Source: Sphingomonas natans (GTDB lineage: Bacteria; Pseudomonadota; Alphaproteobacteria; Sphingomonadales; Sphingomonadaceae). From it: a stretch of 64,000 nucleotides of DNA. Numbering within the stretch: the stretch's first letter is position 1; each line of letters starts with the position of its first letter. Under the pieces are notes generated by a model. That model saw only the letters and a program-made list of their open reading frames with translations. It ran no database searches and was not told where the DNA came from. Below are positions 39,976 to 49,061 of this stretch, piece by piece. The position numbers and the translations under genes are program-made. The stretch is from NCBI RefSeq assembly GCF_030546695.1, contig NZ_JAUOTP010000007.1, positions 181,583 through 245,582 on the forward strand. Reading direction: 5' to 3'.

Positions 39976-42354
39976 CTAGGCCGCAGCCAGTTCCGCAGCG
40001 GATGCAGGAGCCGCCGAACGTGCGATCGCCTTCTCTCCCTGACCGGCGCTTAACCGCTTATACGCCGCGAGCGCCTGACCGACCACCTGATCCATATTGT
40101 AGTAGCGATAGGTTGCAAGCCGGCCAACGAAGGTCACGTCCTGCTGGGCGATGGCGAGCGCTTCGTAGCGCTTGAACAAGGCCTGGTTTTCGTCGCGCGG
40201 GATCGGATAATAAGGATCGCCGTCGGCGGCCGGATATTCGAACGTGACGCTTGTCTTGCTCGCCTGCTGGCCGGTCAGATGCTTATATTCGGTGACGCGC
40301 GTGTAGGGCACGTCTTCCGACGGATAATTGACCACCGCGACGTCCTGCAGCCATTCGCGATCGTGCGTCTGATGCTCGAAGCGGAGCGAGCGATAGGGCA
40401 GCTTGCCGAAGCGATGCCCGAAATATTCGTCGATCGGGCCGGTGAAGACGAGATGATCGTGCGGATAGGCCAGGCGCGCATCTCGATAGTCGACGCCGAG
40501 CAGCAATTCGATGTTCGGATGATCCAGCATCCGCGCGAACATCTGCGTATAGCCTTCGGCGGGCATCGCCTGGAAGCTGTCGGCAAAATAGCGATCGTCG
40601 CAATTGGTGCGGGTCGGCACGCGCGCGGTCACCGCCTTGTCGAGTTCGGACGGGTCCATGCCCCATTGCTTGCGCGTATAACCGCGGAAGAATGTCTCGT
40701 AGAGTTCCTGGCCGACCGCGGAGATGACGACATCGGCCGAGGTCCGCACGACATCGACGGGCTCGGCGCGCGAGGCGAGGAAGGCGGCGGCATCCGCGTC
40801 GGTCTGGAGATCGAGCCCGTACAGCAGGTTCAGCGTGGTCCGGTTGATCGGGATGGGCACGAGCATGTCGCCGACGCTGGCGAGCACGCGATGCTCGTAC
40901 GGGCGCCATTCGGTGAAGCGCGACAGATAGTCGACGATGTCCCGGCTGTTCGTGTGGAAGATGTGCGGGCCATATTGGTGGATCAGGATCCCCGCGGCAT
41001 CGACGACATCGAAGGCATTGCCGGCGATATGCGGCCGCCGATCGACGACGAGCACCTTTTTGCCCCCATCGCGCGCGAGCCGCTCGGCCATCACCGCGCC
41101 GGCGAAACCGGCGCCGACGATCATCACGTCATAATGCGGGCCCGGCGCGGCCGGCCACGTCGTCGGCGAGACGATCGGCTGGACATGGTCGGCCAGCTCG
41201 ATCGCGGCGGCGATCAGGTCCGCCATCGCCCGGTGCGTGCGATCCCACGACATGGTCGCCAACAGCGCGTCGGCCTTGGCCAGCCACGCGCCCTCGGCGC
41301 CGAGCGCGAGCGCCTCGTCGCACGCCGCGATGAAGGCGTCGGGCGTATCGGCGATCTTCACCGCGTCGATATCGGCATAATGGCGGATCACGTCGACGAT
41401 CGGCGTCGATACGACCGGCAGCCCGCCGGCCAGATATTCGGGGGTCTTGGTCGGGCTGATGAAGCGCGTCGCCTCGTTGATCGCGAACGGCATCAACGCC
41501 ACGTCCCACGCGCGCAGATAGCGCGGCAGATCGGCATAGGCCTTGTTGCCGAGATAGTGGATGTTGGCGCGGCGCGGGAGATCCTCCTCGCCGATCTTGA
41601 CGACCGGGCCGACCATCACGATCGACCAGTCCGGGCGGGCATCGGCCATCGCCGCGAGCAGCGCCAGGTCCATCCGCTCGTCGATCACGCCATAGAAGCC
41701 CAGACGCGGGTGCGGCATACCGGCCATGTCGCCGGGCTCGTCGATCGCGGAGCGCGCCTGCGCGAAATGCGCGACGTCGACGCTCGAGGGAAAAGCGTGA
41801 ATGTTCGAGTGGCGATCGCGCTTGGCCTCGTACAGGCTGTGGCCGCCCGTGAAGACGATGTCGGCCTGCGCGAGCAGCCGTTCTTCCAGCGGGAGCAGGC
41901 TGGCCGGCGCGCCGCGGAAGTTGGCGAGCTCGTCCATGCAATCATAGACGACGCATTGCGCAGGCATGCTTTCCGAGAAGGGAAGCATCATCGGCGTATA
42001 ATACCAGCGGATCAGCGGCCCCGACCAATCGCCGACGAACGTCTCCAGCAATTGGCGCAAGACGAGTTCCTCGTCCGCGGCGCCGTCCGGCAATTCGGGC
42101 GTCGCGACGATGACGCCGGTCATGGGACAAAGCCGGACCGCAAGACGCGCCACGGTCAAATCGGCGACGATGTTCGGCTCTTCCCAAAAGACGATCGTCC
42201 CTTCGGTGGCGAATCGCCCCATCAGATGCTGCGGACGCTGCAGCACGAAATCCCAACGCAGGTGGCTGAAGCACAATAACAGGAAATCACCATCATCGTC
42301 CGCTGCCTTCCACTGATTTATCGTGGAAATGCCAGCGTGATCGGACAATTGCAT
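39976..42354 (-). CDS. Glycosyltransferase fused to UDP-galactopyranose mutase
   Basis: A 792-residue two-domain protein. Residues about 20-390 are a GT-B-like glycosyltransferase, with FLLLCFSHLRWDFVLQRPQH at the start and ISPTKTPEYLAGGLPVVSTP as the nucleotide-binding end. Residues about 405-790 are a UDP-galactopyranose mutase: FAD motif GAGFAG (414-419), then RRPHIAGNAFD, HQYGPHIFHT, GYTRKQWGMDPSEL and YRYYNMDQVVGQAL. The mutase makes UDP-galactofuranose, and the fused transferase may use it directly for a surface polysaccharide. It is divergent from the GH1 gene across an AT-rich gap. The last 25 residues are Ala/Ser-rich. Confidence 0.9.
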   Translation of the reverse strand: MQLSDHAGISTINQWKAADDDGDFLLLCFSHLRWDFVLQRPQHLMGRFATEGTIVFWEEPNIVADLTVARLAVRLCPMTGVIVATPELPDGAADEELVLRQLLETFVGDWSGPLIRWYYTPMMLPFSESMPAQCVVYDCMDELANFRGAPASLLPLEERLLAQADIVFTGGHSLYEAKRDRHSNIHAFPSSVDVAHFAQARSAIDEPGDMAGMPHPRLGFYGVIDERMDLALLAAMADARPDWSIVMVGPVVKIGEEDLPRRANIHYLGNKAYADLPRYLRAWDVALMPFAINEATRFISPTKTPEYLAGGLPVVSTPIVDVIRHYADIDAVKIADTPDAFIAACDEALALGAEGAWLAKADALLATMSWDRTHRAMADLIAAAIELADHVQPIVSPTTWPAAPGPHYDVMIVGAGFAGAVMAERLARDGGKKVLVVDRRPHIAGNAFDVVDAAGILIHQYGPHIFHTNSRDIVDYLSRFTEWRPYEHRVLASVGDMLVPIPINRTTLNLLYGLDLQTDADAAAFLASRAEPVDVVRTSADVVISAVGQELYETFFRGYTRKQWGMDPSELDKAVTARVPTRTNCDDRYFADSFQAMPAEGYTQMFARMLDHPNIELLLGVDYRDARLAYPHDHLVFTGPIDEYFGHRFGKLPYRSLRFEHQTHDREWLQDVAVVNYPSEDVPYTRVTEYKHLTGQQASKTSVTFEYPAADGDPYYPIPRDENQALFKRYEALAIAQQDVTFVGRLATYRYYNMDQVVGQALAAYKRLSAGQGEKAIARSAAPASAAELAAA

Positions 42355-42520
42355 GGAGGCCCCTGAAATAAATTTTGGTTAAAACAGAATTCGAACTACA
42401 AAAGTTCCTAATGATTACAATTATAATATGTTATGATGCGTCGATTTTTGTTCTGATAATTTTGCCATCCCAAATCGTTACGCCCTCATATTCGATCGTA
42501 GGATCAGGAGTTTTTCGCGG
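42355..42520. promoter_or_regulatory. AT-rich divergent promoter region
   Basis: I count 35 G/C in the 120 bases from 42361 to 42480 (29%), against strongly GC-rich flanks. It contains a consensus-like TATAAT (42422-42427) and a short GAACT/AGTTC inverted repeat. It separates the glycosyltransferase/mutase gene from the GH1 gene and probably holds both promoters. The exact start sites cannot be called. Confidence 0.55.
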
Positions 42521-44137
42521 ATGTCCGATCTCGAATTATGGGGAGGCCCCGAATGCACGATCAATCGGGTCGGCCCGCGCTATGGCGATCAGGTGCGCGA
42601 GAGCGGCCACGACGTCCGCTTGAGCGATCTCGATCGCTTTGCCGAGCTCGGGCTCAGTGCGATCCGCTACCCGGTCCTGTGGGAAAGCGTCGCGCCGGAC
42701 GATCCGGCCTGCATGGACTGGCGCTGGGCCGACGAGCGGCTGGCGCGGCTGCGCGCGCTCGAGCTCCGTCCGATCGTCGGGCTCGTTCATCATGGCAGCG
42801 GCCCGCGCCGCACCGATCTCCTCGCGGACAGCTTCGCGCCGGGCCTCGGCGATTATGCCGGGGCCGTCGCGCGGCGCTTTCCGTGGATCGACGAATATAC
42901 GCCCGTGAACGAGCCGGTGACGACAGCGCGCTTTTCCGCGCTCTACGGCCATTGGTATCCGCACCAGCGCGACGAGCGCGCCTTCTGGCGCGCGCTGCTG
43001 AACCAGATCGACGGGACGCGGCTGGCGATGCGCGCGATCCGGATCGTCAATTCGGACGCCAAGCTGCTCCAGACCGACGATCTCGGGCGCACCTATGCGA
43101 CCGCCGCGGTCCGCGACCAGGCGGCATTCGACAATGTCCGCCGATGGATGAGCTGGGACTTATTGTGCGGCCGGGTCGTCCCGGGCCATGCTTTGTGGGC
43201 CCGCCTGTGCGGATACGGATTCGAGCCGCGCCTGCGTGCGATCGCGGATGATCCCTGTCCGCCCGACACGATCGGCGTGAACCATTATCTCACGAGCGAC
43301 CGGTTTCTCGATCATCGCGTGCAGCGCTATCCGGAGCGCAGCCGCGGCGGGAGCGGCGACCGGCCTTATGCCGATACCGAGGCCGTGCGCGTGCTCCAGC
43401 CACCACCGGCGGGGCTGGAGGGCGTGCTGCGCGAAGCCTGGCGCCGCTACGGCATTCCGCTGGCTGTGACCGAGATCCACAATGGCTGCACGCGCGAGGA
43501 GCAGATGCGCTGGATGGCGCAGGGCTGGGACACGGCCCGCCGGCTTCGCGACGAGGACGTCGATGTCCGCGCCGTGACCGCCTGGTCGCTGATCGGCAGC
43601 TATGGCTGGGATACGCTGCTGACGCGGCCGGGGCGCTACGAGCCGGGCGTGTACGAGATCGTCGATGGACAGCTTCGCCCGACCGCTCTGGTCGAGCTTC
43701 TCAAGCGCCTGCCGCGCGACGCGACGCTGCCAGCGGCTGCCACCGGCCATGGCTGGTGGCAGCGCGACATCCGCTTCCAGCATCGCCCGATCCCGCGTCC
43801 GGCGCCGTTTCGCGCCTTCGGCCGGGCTGCGGCCCGAGTTGCTCCCGATATCCTCCTGATCGCCGGCGTGGATGAGGCGATCGGAGTGGAGCTTGCGCGC
43901 TGCTGCCACGAGCGCGGCCTCGCCTGCCATTTCGAGGAGGCAGGATCGCTGCGCGACGCAGCGCCCTGGGGGGCGATCTGTTCCGAGGCTTCGCTCTTCC
44001 GCGTCTCCCGGGCATGGGGTGTCCATGAGGTGCCGGTTCTGGCCTGCGTGCCGGGGCTCGATGCGGCCGCCATCCACCGATTGCTCGACCGCCTGATCGA
44101 TCTGGCGAGTCCGGCCCAGGTGAATGCCGCAGCCTAA
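42521..44137 (+). CDS. Glycoside hydrolase family 1-like protein with a short C-terminal remnant domain
   Basis: A 538-residue cytoplasmic protein. The first about 410 residues are a GH1-like TIM barrel: acid/base Glu131 in TPVNEPVTT and nucleophile Glu318 in LAVTEIHNG are both present. Related proteins carry a C-terminal sugar-nucleotide reductase (RmlD-like) domain; here only about 100 residues (DILLIAGVDEAIGVELARCC and FRVSRAWGV) remain, without a GxxGxxG motif, so that domain looks degenerate. AGGAG lies 10 bases before ATG 42521. It is divergent from the galactofuranose gene, so a role in cell-surface sugar turnover is inferred. Confidence 0.82.
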   Translation: MSDLELWGGPECTINRVGPRYGDQVRESGHDVRLSDLDRFAELGLSAIRYPVLWESVAPDDPACMDWRWADERLARLRALELRPIVGLVHHGSGPRRTDLLADSFAPGLGDYAGAVARRFPWIDEYTPVNEPVTTARFSALYGHWYPHQRDERAFWRALLNQIDGTRLAMRAIRIVNSDAKLLQTDDLGRTYATAAVRDQAAFDNVRRWMSWDLLCGRVVPGHALWARLCGYGFEPRLRAIADDPCPPDTIGVNHYLTSDRFLDHRVQRYPERSRGGSGDRPYADTEAVRVLQPPPAGLEGVLREAWRRYGIPLAVTEIHNGCTREEQMRWMAQGWDTARRLRDEDVDVRAVTAWSLIGSYGWDTLLTRPGRYEPGVYEIVDGQLRPTALVELLKRLPRDATLPAAATGHGWWQRDIRFQHRPIPRPAPFRAFGRAAARVAPDILLIAGVDEAIGVELARCCHERGLACHFEEAGSLRDAAPWGAICSEASLFRVSRAWGVHEVPVLACVPGLDAAAIHRLLDRLIDLASPAQVNAAA

Positions 44138-44286
44138 GCCAGATGACATATTCAGGGCGGGCGCAGAACGCGTCCGATACGGCAACACGCCGCTCCGCAA
44201 AGGCAGGTCGATGCGGCCGAGCCGACCCCAGCGCGTTAAAGCCCCGCCGCTCGCTATGACCGGTCGCAGCGACATGGAGCCGGCGG

Positions 44287-44997
44287 ATGGCAGGACGACC
44301 CTGGAATTACCGGCACGACGATCTCGCGCTGCGGGGTGAGCTTTACGAGCCGGTCGGCACGCCGAATGGCCGTGCGGTGCTCGTGGTGCACGAGGCCGAC
44401 GGGATCGGGCAGAATGTCCGGAGCCGGTGCGAGTTGCTCGCGTCGCTCGGCTATGTGGCCGCCGCCGCGGACATGCATGGCGGCGGGCAGGTGCTGGCCG
44501 CCGAGGATATTCCTGCGGCGCTCGATCGCTTCCGGAGCGACCCTGCGCTCGTGAGGGGACGGGTCGGCGCCGCCCTCGAAGCGCTGTTCGAGACGACCGG
44601 ATTTCGGCCGTCCGCGGTTGCGGCGATCGGCTATTGCTTCGGCGGCTTCGCGGTCCTGGAGCTGGCGCGGGATGGCGCTGCCGTGGCCGCTATTGTCAGC
44701 TTCCACGGTATCCTGACGAGCGCCGCACCCGCCGCGGCGGGCAGCGTACGGGCGCCCATCCTCGCCGCCACCGGCGCGCTCGATCCGCTCGTGCCGCCTC
44801 GGGACGTGGCCGCGTTCGAGGAGGAGATGCGCGCCGCGGATGCCGACTGGCATCTGCTGACGCACGGGCGCGCCTATCACAGCTTCACCAATATCGGGGT
44901 CGACGGGCTCGACGATCCGCGGATGCGATATGATCCGGTCGCGGATGCGATGTCCTGGGCCGCCGCCACGGCGTTCCTGGAAGCGCGTCTGCGGTGA
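44287..44997 (+). CDS. Dienelactone hydrolase family protein
   Basis: A 236-residue alpha/beta hydrolase. The nucleophile is Cys117 in GYCFGGFAV, with Asp in ATGALDPLVPP and His in GRAYHSFTN completing the triad, the DLH pattern. Substrates are usually lactones or esters, but members also act in detoxification. It precedes the aldo/keto reductase by 54 bases and may be co-transcribed with it. No ring-cleavage pathway genes are adjacent. Confidence 0.88.
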   Translation: MAGRPWNYRHDDLALRGELYEPVGTPNGRAVLVVHEADGIGQNVRSRCELLASLGYVAAAADMHGGGQVLAAEDIPAALDRFRSDPALVRGRVGAALEALFETTGFRPSAVAAIGYCFGGFAVLELARDGAAVAAIVSFHGILTSAAPAAAGSVRAPILAATGALDPLVPPRDVAAFEEEMRAADADWHLLTHGRAYHSFTNIGVDGLDDPRMRYDPVADAMSWAAATAFLEARLR

Positions 44998-45051
44998 CTT
45001 CATACGCCCGCAGCGTCATGCTGCCGGCTGTTCTGCCACAAGGATAGAGAC

Positions 45052-46026
45052 ATGGCCCATTTTGCCCCACCCGGTCCGCTCGGCTTCGGCGGCGCGCCGC
45101 TCGGGAACATGTTCGATGTGGTCGACGAGGCGACCGCCGAGGGCGCGCTGGTGGCGGCGTGGGAGTCGGGCGTTCGCTTCTTCGATACCGCGCCGCATTA
45201 TGGCAGCGGCCTTTCCGAACATCGCTTCGGCGCTGCGCTGCGCGCCTATCCGCGCGACGCGTTCGTGCTGTCGACCAAGGTCGGCAGGTTGCTCAAGGGC
45301 GATCCGAGCCATCCGGACAATCCGCCCTTCATCGATGGCCTGCCGTTCCGGATCGAGCCGGATTACGGCTATGATGCGACGATGCGGTCGATCGAGGACA
45401 GCTATCAGCGGCTGGGCCTCGCGCAGATCGATATAGCCTTCGTCCACGATCTCGCCGCCGATCATCTCGGCGATGCGTGGGACGAGCAGTTCGCGATCGC
45501 GCGGACGGGCGCGTTCAAGGCGCTGACCGAATTGCGCGAGCAAGGCGTGATCAAGGGCTGGGGGCTCGGCGTCAACCTGACCGAGCCCTGCATCCGGGCG
45601 CTCGAACAGTCCGATCCCGACGTCTTCCTGCTTGCCGGGCGCTACAGTCTCCTCAATCAGCCCGCGCTCGATCGGCTGTTCCCGATGTGCGCCGAGCGGG
45701 GGGTCCATGTCGTGGTGGGCGGACCCTATAATTCGGGTCTGCTCGCGGGCGGCCGCAACTATGACTATCAGGACGCCCCGGCCGACATGATCGCGAAACG
45801 CGACCGGATCGCTACGATCTGCGAGGCGCATGGCGCCGACATCCGCTCGGCCGCGCTGCAATTCTGCGCGGCGCATCCGGTGGTGGCGGCGATCATTCCC
45901 GGCGCCAAGAAAAAGGAGCGGGTCGAGGAGAATGCGCGGCTGATGGCGGCGACGGTGCCGCCAGCGGTCTGGCAGGAGCTGAAGGCGGCGGGCCTCATTC
46001 CGGATGGAGCGCCCGTTCCCGCCTGA
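45052..46026 (+). CDS. Aldo/keto reductase (D-threo-aldose 1-dehydrogenase-like)
   Basis: A 324-residue NAD(P)H-dependent TIM-barrel oxidoreductase. It shows GVRFFDTAPHYGSGLSEHRF (Asp and Tyr of the catalytic tetrad), VLSTKVGRLLKG (Lys), DIAFVHDLAADHLG (His) and the cofactor end VVAAIIPGAKKKERV. The GFGGAPLGNMF start and the HDLAADH segment fit the D-threo-aldose/L-fucose dehydrogenase branch. Substrate is likely a sugar. AAGGATAGAG lies upstream of the ATG. Confidence 0.88.
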   Translation: MAHFAPPGPLGFGGAPLGNMFDVVDEATAEGALVAAWESGVRFFDTAPHYGSGLSEHRFGAALRAYPRDAFVLSTKVGRLLKGDPSHPDNPPFIDGLPFRIEPDYGYDATMRSIEDSYQRLGLAQIDIAFVHDLAADHLGDAWDEQFAIARTGAFKALTELREQGVIKGWGLGVNLTEPCIRALEQSDPDVFLLAGRYSLLNQPALDRLFPMCAERGVHVVVGGPYNSGLLAGGRNYDYQDAPADMIAKRDRIATICEAHGADIRSAALQFCAAHPVVAAIIPGAKKKERVEENARLMAATVPPAVWQELKAAGLIPDGAPVPA

Positions 46027-46115
46027 GCCGGCGGCGCGTGCTGGTGCAGGGTCGAGGCATGCGCCCGATCGACGAGGCGGGACGTTCAACCAGCCCCATC
46101 ATCGGAGCGCGCGCC

Positions 46116-46424
46116 ATGTCCTCGACCCTTACTGCCAAGTTCGACACGCGGCGCGACGCGGAGATGGCCGTCGAGCGCCTGGTCCAGGCGTTCCATATCG
46201 AGCGCACCGACATCTTCATCGCGCCCGAGGGTGCTGCGAACAGCGCCGGCGACGAGGCGGCGGGCGCAGATCGGGAGGCGGGCGAGCCGAGCCCCGAAGG
46301 GCGCGAGGACGCGGCCCTTGCCGGCCGGATCGTCGTATCGGTCGATCTGGAGGATGATGACGCCGCCGACGAGATCCGCGCGGCGTTCGCGGAATTCGAC
46401 GGCAGCGATCCGGAACTTAGCTGA
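46116..46424 (+). CDS. Small acidic conserved hypothetical protein
   Basis: A 102-residue protein with no signal or membrane segment. It begins STLTAKFDTRRDAEMAVERL, reminiscent of ferredoxin-fold stress proteins that bear DAE-A-VE-L at the N-terminus, with an acidic central loop (about 45-70) and a second half VVSVDLEDDDAADEIRAAF. ATG 46116 is chosen because the two halves then match as a beta-alpha-beta repeat. Function is unknown; a general stress-type role is only a guess. It lies 20 bases before the DUF72 gene. Confidence 0.65.
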   Translation: MSSTLTAKFDTRRDAEMAVERLVQAFHIERTDIFIAPEGAANSAGDEAAGADREAGEPSPEGREDAALAGRIVVSVDLEDDDAADEIRAAFAEFDGSDPELS

Positions 46425-46444
46425 GGCGCGGCGAGGGACTCCGC

Positions 46445-47188
46445 ATGATCCGGCTCGGGACCGCGGGGTGGTCGATACCCGCGCCCGTCGGACCACTGTT
46501 CCCCGGCGATGGCCCGCATCTGGAACGCTACGCCGCCGTCATGCCCGCCGTGGAGATCAACTCCTCCTTCCATCGCCCGCACCGCCGATCGACCTATGAA
46601 CGGTGGGCGCGAAGCGTGCCCGCCGATTTCCGCTTTTCGGTCAAGATCCCCAAGACGATCTCGCATGGCGCACGGCTGTTGGGCACGGACGCGCTCGTCG
46701 ATGCGTTTCTTGATGAGGTCGGCGGGCTCGGCGCGAAGCTCGAAATTCTCCTGCTTCAGCTCCCGCCGAGCTTCGCCTTCGAACCCGACATCGTCGCGCC
46801 CTTCCTGACGCGCCTGCGCGGCCAACTGGCCGACGGGATCGATATCGCCTGCGAGCCGCGCCATGCTGGCTGGTTCACGCCCGCGGCGGAGGAGTGCCTG
46901 ATCGGCCATCTCGTCGCGCGGGTCGCGGCCGATCCGGTGCGCGTCTCCGGCGCCGAGGTGCCGGGCGGCTGGGCTGGGCTGCGCTACCACCGCCTGCACG
47001 GCTCTCCGCGCATCTATCATTCCTCGTACGATACGCAGGCGCTGGAGGCTCTGGCTGCGGCCCTCCCGGCGGACGCCGGCGATCGGCCCAGGCAATGGTG
47101 CATCTTCGACAACACCGCATCGGGCGCGGCGCTTCCGGATGCGATCGCGTTCCAGGCGCTGTCTTCATCCGGACAGAATGTCCGATGA
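46445..47188 (+). CDS. DUF72 (YecE-like) protein
   Basis: A 247-residue TIM-barrel-like protein of the DUF72 family. Diagnostic segments are IRLGTAGWSIP, LERYAAVMPAVEINSSFHRP, RFSVKIPKTISHG and YSSYDTQALEALA. Its reaction is unknown. GAGGGACT lies upstream of the ATG. It probably shares a transcript with the small acidic protein before it. Confidence 0.88.
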   Translation: MIRLGTAGWSIPAPVGPLFPGDGPHLERYAAVMPAVEINSSFHRPHRRSTYERWARSVPADFRFSVKIPKTISHGARLLGTDALVDAFLDEVGGLGAKLEILLLQLPPSFAFEPDIVAPFLTRLRGQLADGIDIACEPRHAGWFTPAAEECLIGHLVARVAADPVRVSGAEVPGGWAGLRYHRLHGSPRIYHSSYDTQALEALAAALPADAGDRPRQWCIFDNTASGAALPDAIAFQALSSSGQNVR

Positions 47189-47316
47189 TCCTGCCGCGGC
47201 GGGGCCATCGACTGTCTCGCGCGTTCAGTGAGTGGCGCTTTGGCAGCGCTCCGCCTGATGGCCGAGCCTGCGTTGCGCGCCGCGATGGATTCAGCGAACA
47301 GCTGACGGAGAATGAC

Positions 47317-47520
47317 ATGACAGATGGCAAGACGCCGGTGCAGGCCGATGGCGGCGGCACGCACAGCGACGCCGAGGATCGGACCGGTCGCGAAGGCGCC
47401 GGCGATTCCGGCGGCGGCGCTTACCCGAACCCGCATACGGGCAAAAAGCCCGAGGCCGGCTTCTTCGGCCATGGCGGCCAGACCGAGATCGTCGAGAAAG
47501 AGCCCGGCGCGTCCGATTGA
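47317..47520 (+). CDS. Small Gly-rich hypothetical protein
   Basis: A 67-residue hydrophilic protein (GGGTHSDAEDRTGREGAGD, GGAYPNPHTGKKPEAGFFGH) without membrane segment. ACGGAG precedes the ATG. The PNPHTGKKP-type segment occurs in short proteins of sphingomonads and related bacteria. It is probably intrinsically disordered. Function unknown. Confidence 0.6.
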   Translation: MTDGKTPVQADGGGTHSDAEDRTGREGAGDSGGGAYPNPHTGKKPEAGFFGHGGQTEIVEKEPGASD

Positions 47521-47570
47521 TCGCCCGCCGCCCGGCTTGATCGTCGCCGCTCCGACCGGTGCCGGACGTG

Positions 47571-48860
47571 CTAGCCGGCCGCGGGGACCGTCCGGCCTTC
47601 GTCCGCGAGATCGCGCAAGGCCTGCCGAAGCATCGGCACGCGCGCGAGCAGGATCCGGGTGAGGCGGGCGTGCATCACCGCATTGGGATGGCCATCGAGC
47701 GCAATCAGGAAAGGGAGCGGCGCGGCATCGAAACCGGGTTGAACATCGTTCACCGTCACCGTTCGCAGCTGGCGGGCGCGAAGAGCCTCGACCAGGGCCG
47801 CGACCTTCGCGGCGCGGCTGCGCTCGGGATCGTTGAGATCGGGCCAGACGATCACCAGGAATTGCAGCCGGGGGTAGAGCTGGTGCAACCCATCGGCGGC
47901 GCGCCGGACTATCGCACAATAGCGGGTCAGATCGAAGGAATTGGGTGGGCGATCGAGCCCGAGCACGCGCGAATAGACGACAGAGCGCGATAGCGCCGCC
48001 GCGATCGGACCCGGCACATAGAGGCGATCGTCGAGGATCGACTGTCCGCGATCGAATCCGCCCGCATAGACCAGCCGATCCCCTCTCAACCGATAGCGTG
48101 GGCCATATTCGTCCCATCCGCGCAGGCCGGCCACGCGCGCGATATTGTTGGGCAGCGTCTGATAGACGGCGAGGACCGGCAGGTGCCGGTCGCAATGCGC
48201 CTTTGCGGCGACCTCGCCGTTCAAGACCTGCCAGAGCATCTGGTGCGCGCCATAGCCGGTGAACGCGAAGTTGCGCGCATAGACGCGACCGCGGCTCAGG
48301 ACGCCAAGCTGGTAGGCGGTGGTCTGATAATCCTCGACCCCCTCGCCCCACGCCATCGAATCGCCGAACATCAGGACGCAGGCGCGGGGCGCGCCGGGGC
48401 CGCCCGGCGGCGTTATCCTGAGGCCGTCACCGTCGACATCGTACCGGACGGAGTAAGCGAGGCGGCCATAGACCGTCCGGATGGAGGTCGCGCTGGCCCC
48501 GGGCCTCGGTCGATAGCCGAGACCCGCCGCCGGCATCAGCACGAAATGCCCGGGCCGGGCGAACGTGCCGCCCATCACAACCCCCGCCGGCACGCTATAC
48601 GGGTTGCGCTGCTGGCCGATCCACAGCGCGCCTTCGCACAGGCCGACCGCGGCGATCACCGCCGCCAGGTTGATCCAGACCATCCGCGCGCGTGTCGAAC
48701 TCGCCTGGCGGAAGAGCAGCAGCGCACCGGCGGTCCAGAGCAGGCAGATCCAGAAAAGCGGTGCGGCCCCGATCCGCACCCAGATCATCGCGGTTTCGAG
48801 CAGGACGAACACCAGTCCGCCCGAAATCCAGATCGTCCGGGCACGGGGAGGGGCGGACAC
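47571..48860 (-). CDS. SGNH-type membrane protein of the carbamoyltransferase operon
   Basis: A 429-residue protein with two or three N-terminal membrane segments (IWISGGLVFVLLETAMIWV, LFWICLLWTAGALLLF, MVWINLAAVIAAVGLC) and a C-terminal SGNH-hydrolase-like domain with Ser in MFGDSMAWGEG and Asp/His in LDGHPNAVMH. The domain is probably periplasmic and may remove or move an acyl group on a polysaccharide; substrate is unknown. The start is a GTG with no clear ribosome binding site. It is the last gene of the minus-strand operon behind the DUF5989 protein (9-base gap). Confidence 0.75.
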   Translation of the reverse strand: MSAPPRARTIWISGGLVFVLLETAMIWVRIGAAPLFWICLLWTAGALLLFRQASSTRARMVWINLAAVIAAVGLCEGALWIGQQRNPYSVPAGVVMGGTFARPGHFVLMPAAGLGYRPRPGASATSIRTVYGRLAYSVRYDVDGDGLRITPPGGPGAPRACVLMFGDSMAWGEGVEDYQTTAYQLGVLSRGRVYARNFAFTGYGAHQMLWQVLNGEVAAKAHCDRHLPVLAVYQTLPNNIARVAGLRGWDEYGPRYRLRGDRLVYAGGFDRGQSILDDRLYVPGPIAAALSRSVVYSRVLGLDRPPNSFDLTRYCAIVRRAADGLHQLYPRLQFLVIVWPDLNDPERSRAAKVAALVEALRARQLRTVTVNDVQPGFDAAPLPFLIALDGHPNAVMHARLTRILLARVPMLRQALRDLADEGRTVPAAG

Positions 48861-48869
48861 GGGCGAGGA

Positions 48870-49061
48870 TCAGACGATGGCGTAGACGAAGGGCGCAACG
48901 TAGCTGAGGCCGCCGGCCAGCATGAGCAGAAGGCTGGCGACGAGGATCAGGAGCAAAATCGGCAGCATGAAGATCCGCCGGCCGCTGGAGAAATGGCCGA
49001 TCAATTGGCCGATCGTCGATGCGCGCGACGCAAAGTTTCTGACCGCCGATGTCTTTTTCAT
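48870..49061 (-). CDS. DUF5989 family small membrane protein
   Basis: A 63-residue protein with one strong membrane segment (FMLPILLLILVASLLLMLAG) after a basic N-terminus (MKKTSAVRNFASRAS) and a second short hydrophobic end. Small proteins of this type are commonly found beside carbamoyltransferases of the SxtI/NodU kind. Its start overlaps the carbamoyltransferase stop by 4 bases, so it is coupled. It may help assemble the complex at the membrane; this is inference. Confidence 0.8.
   Translation of the reverse strand: MKKTSAVRNFASRASTIGQLIGHFSSGRRIFMLPILLLILVASLLLMLAGGLSYVAPFVYAIV

Noticed and set aside
40279..42279. 666-residue plus-strand open frame over the glycosyltransferase/mutase gene
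   Set aside because: Low-information antisense frame; the minus-strand frame has conserved FAD and nucleotide-sugar motifs.
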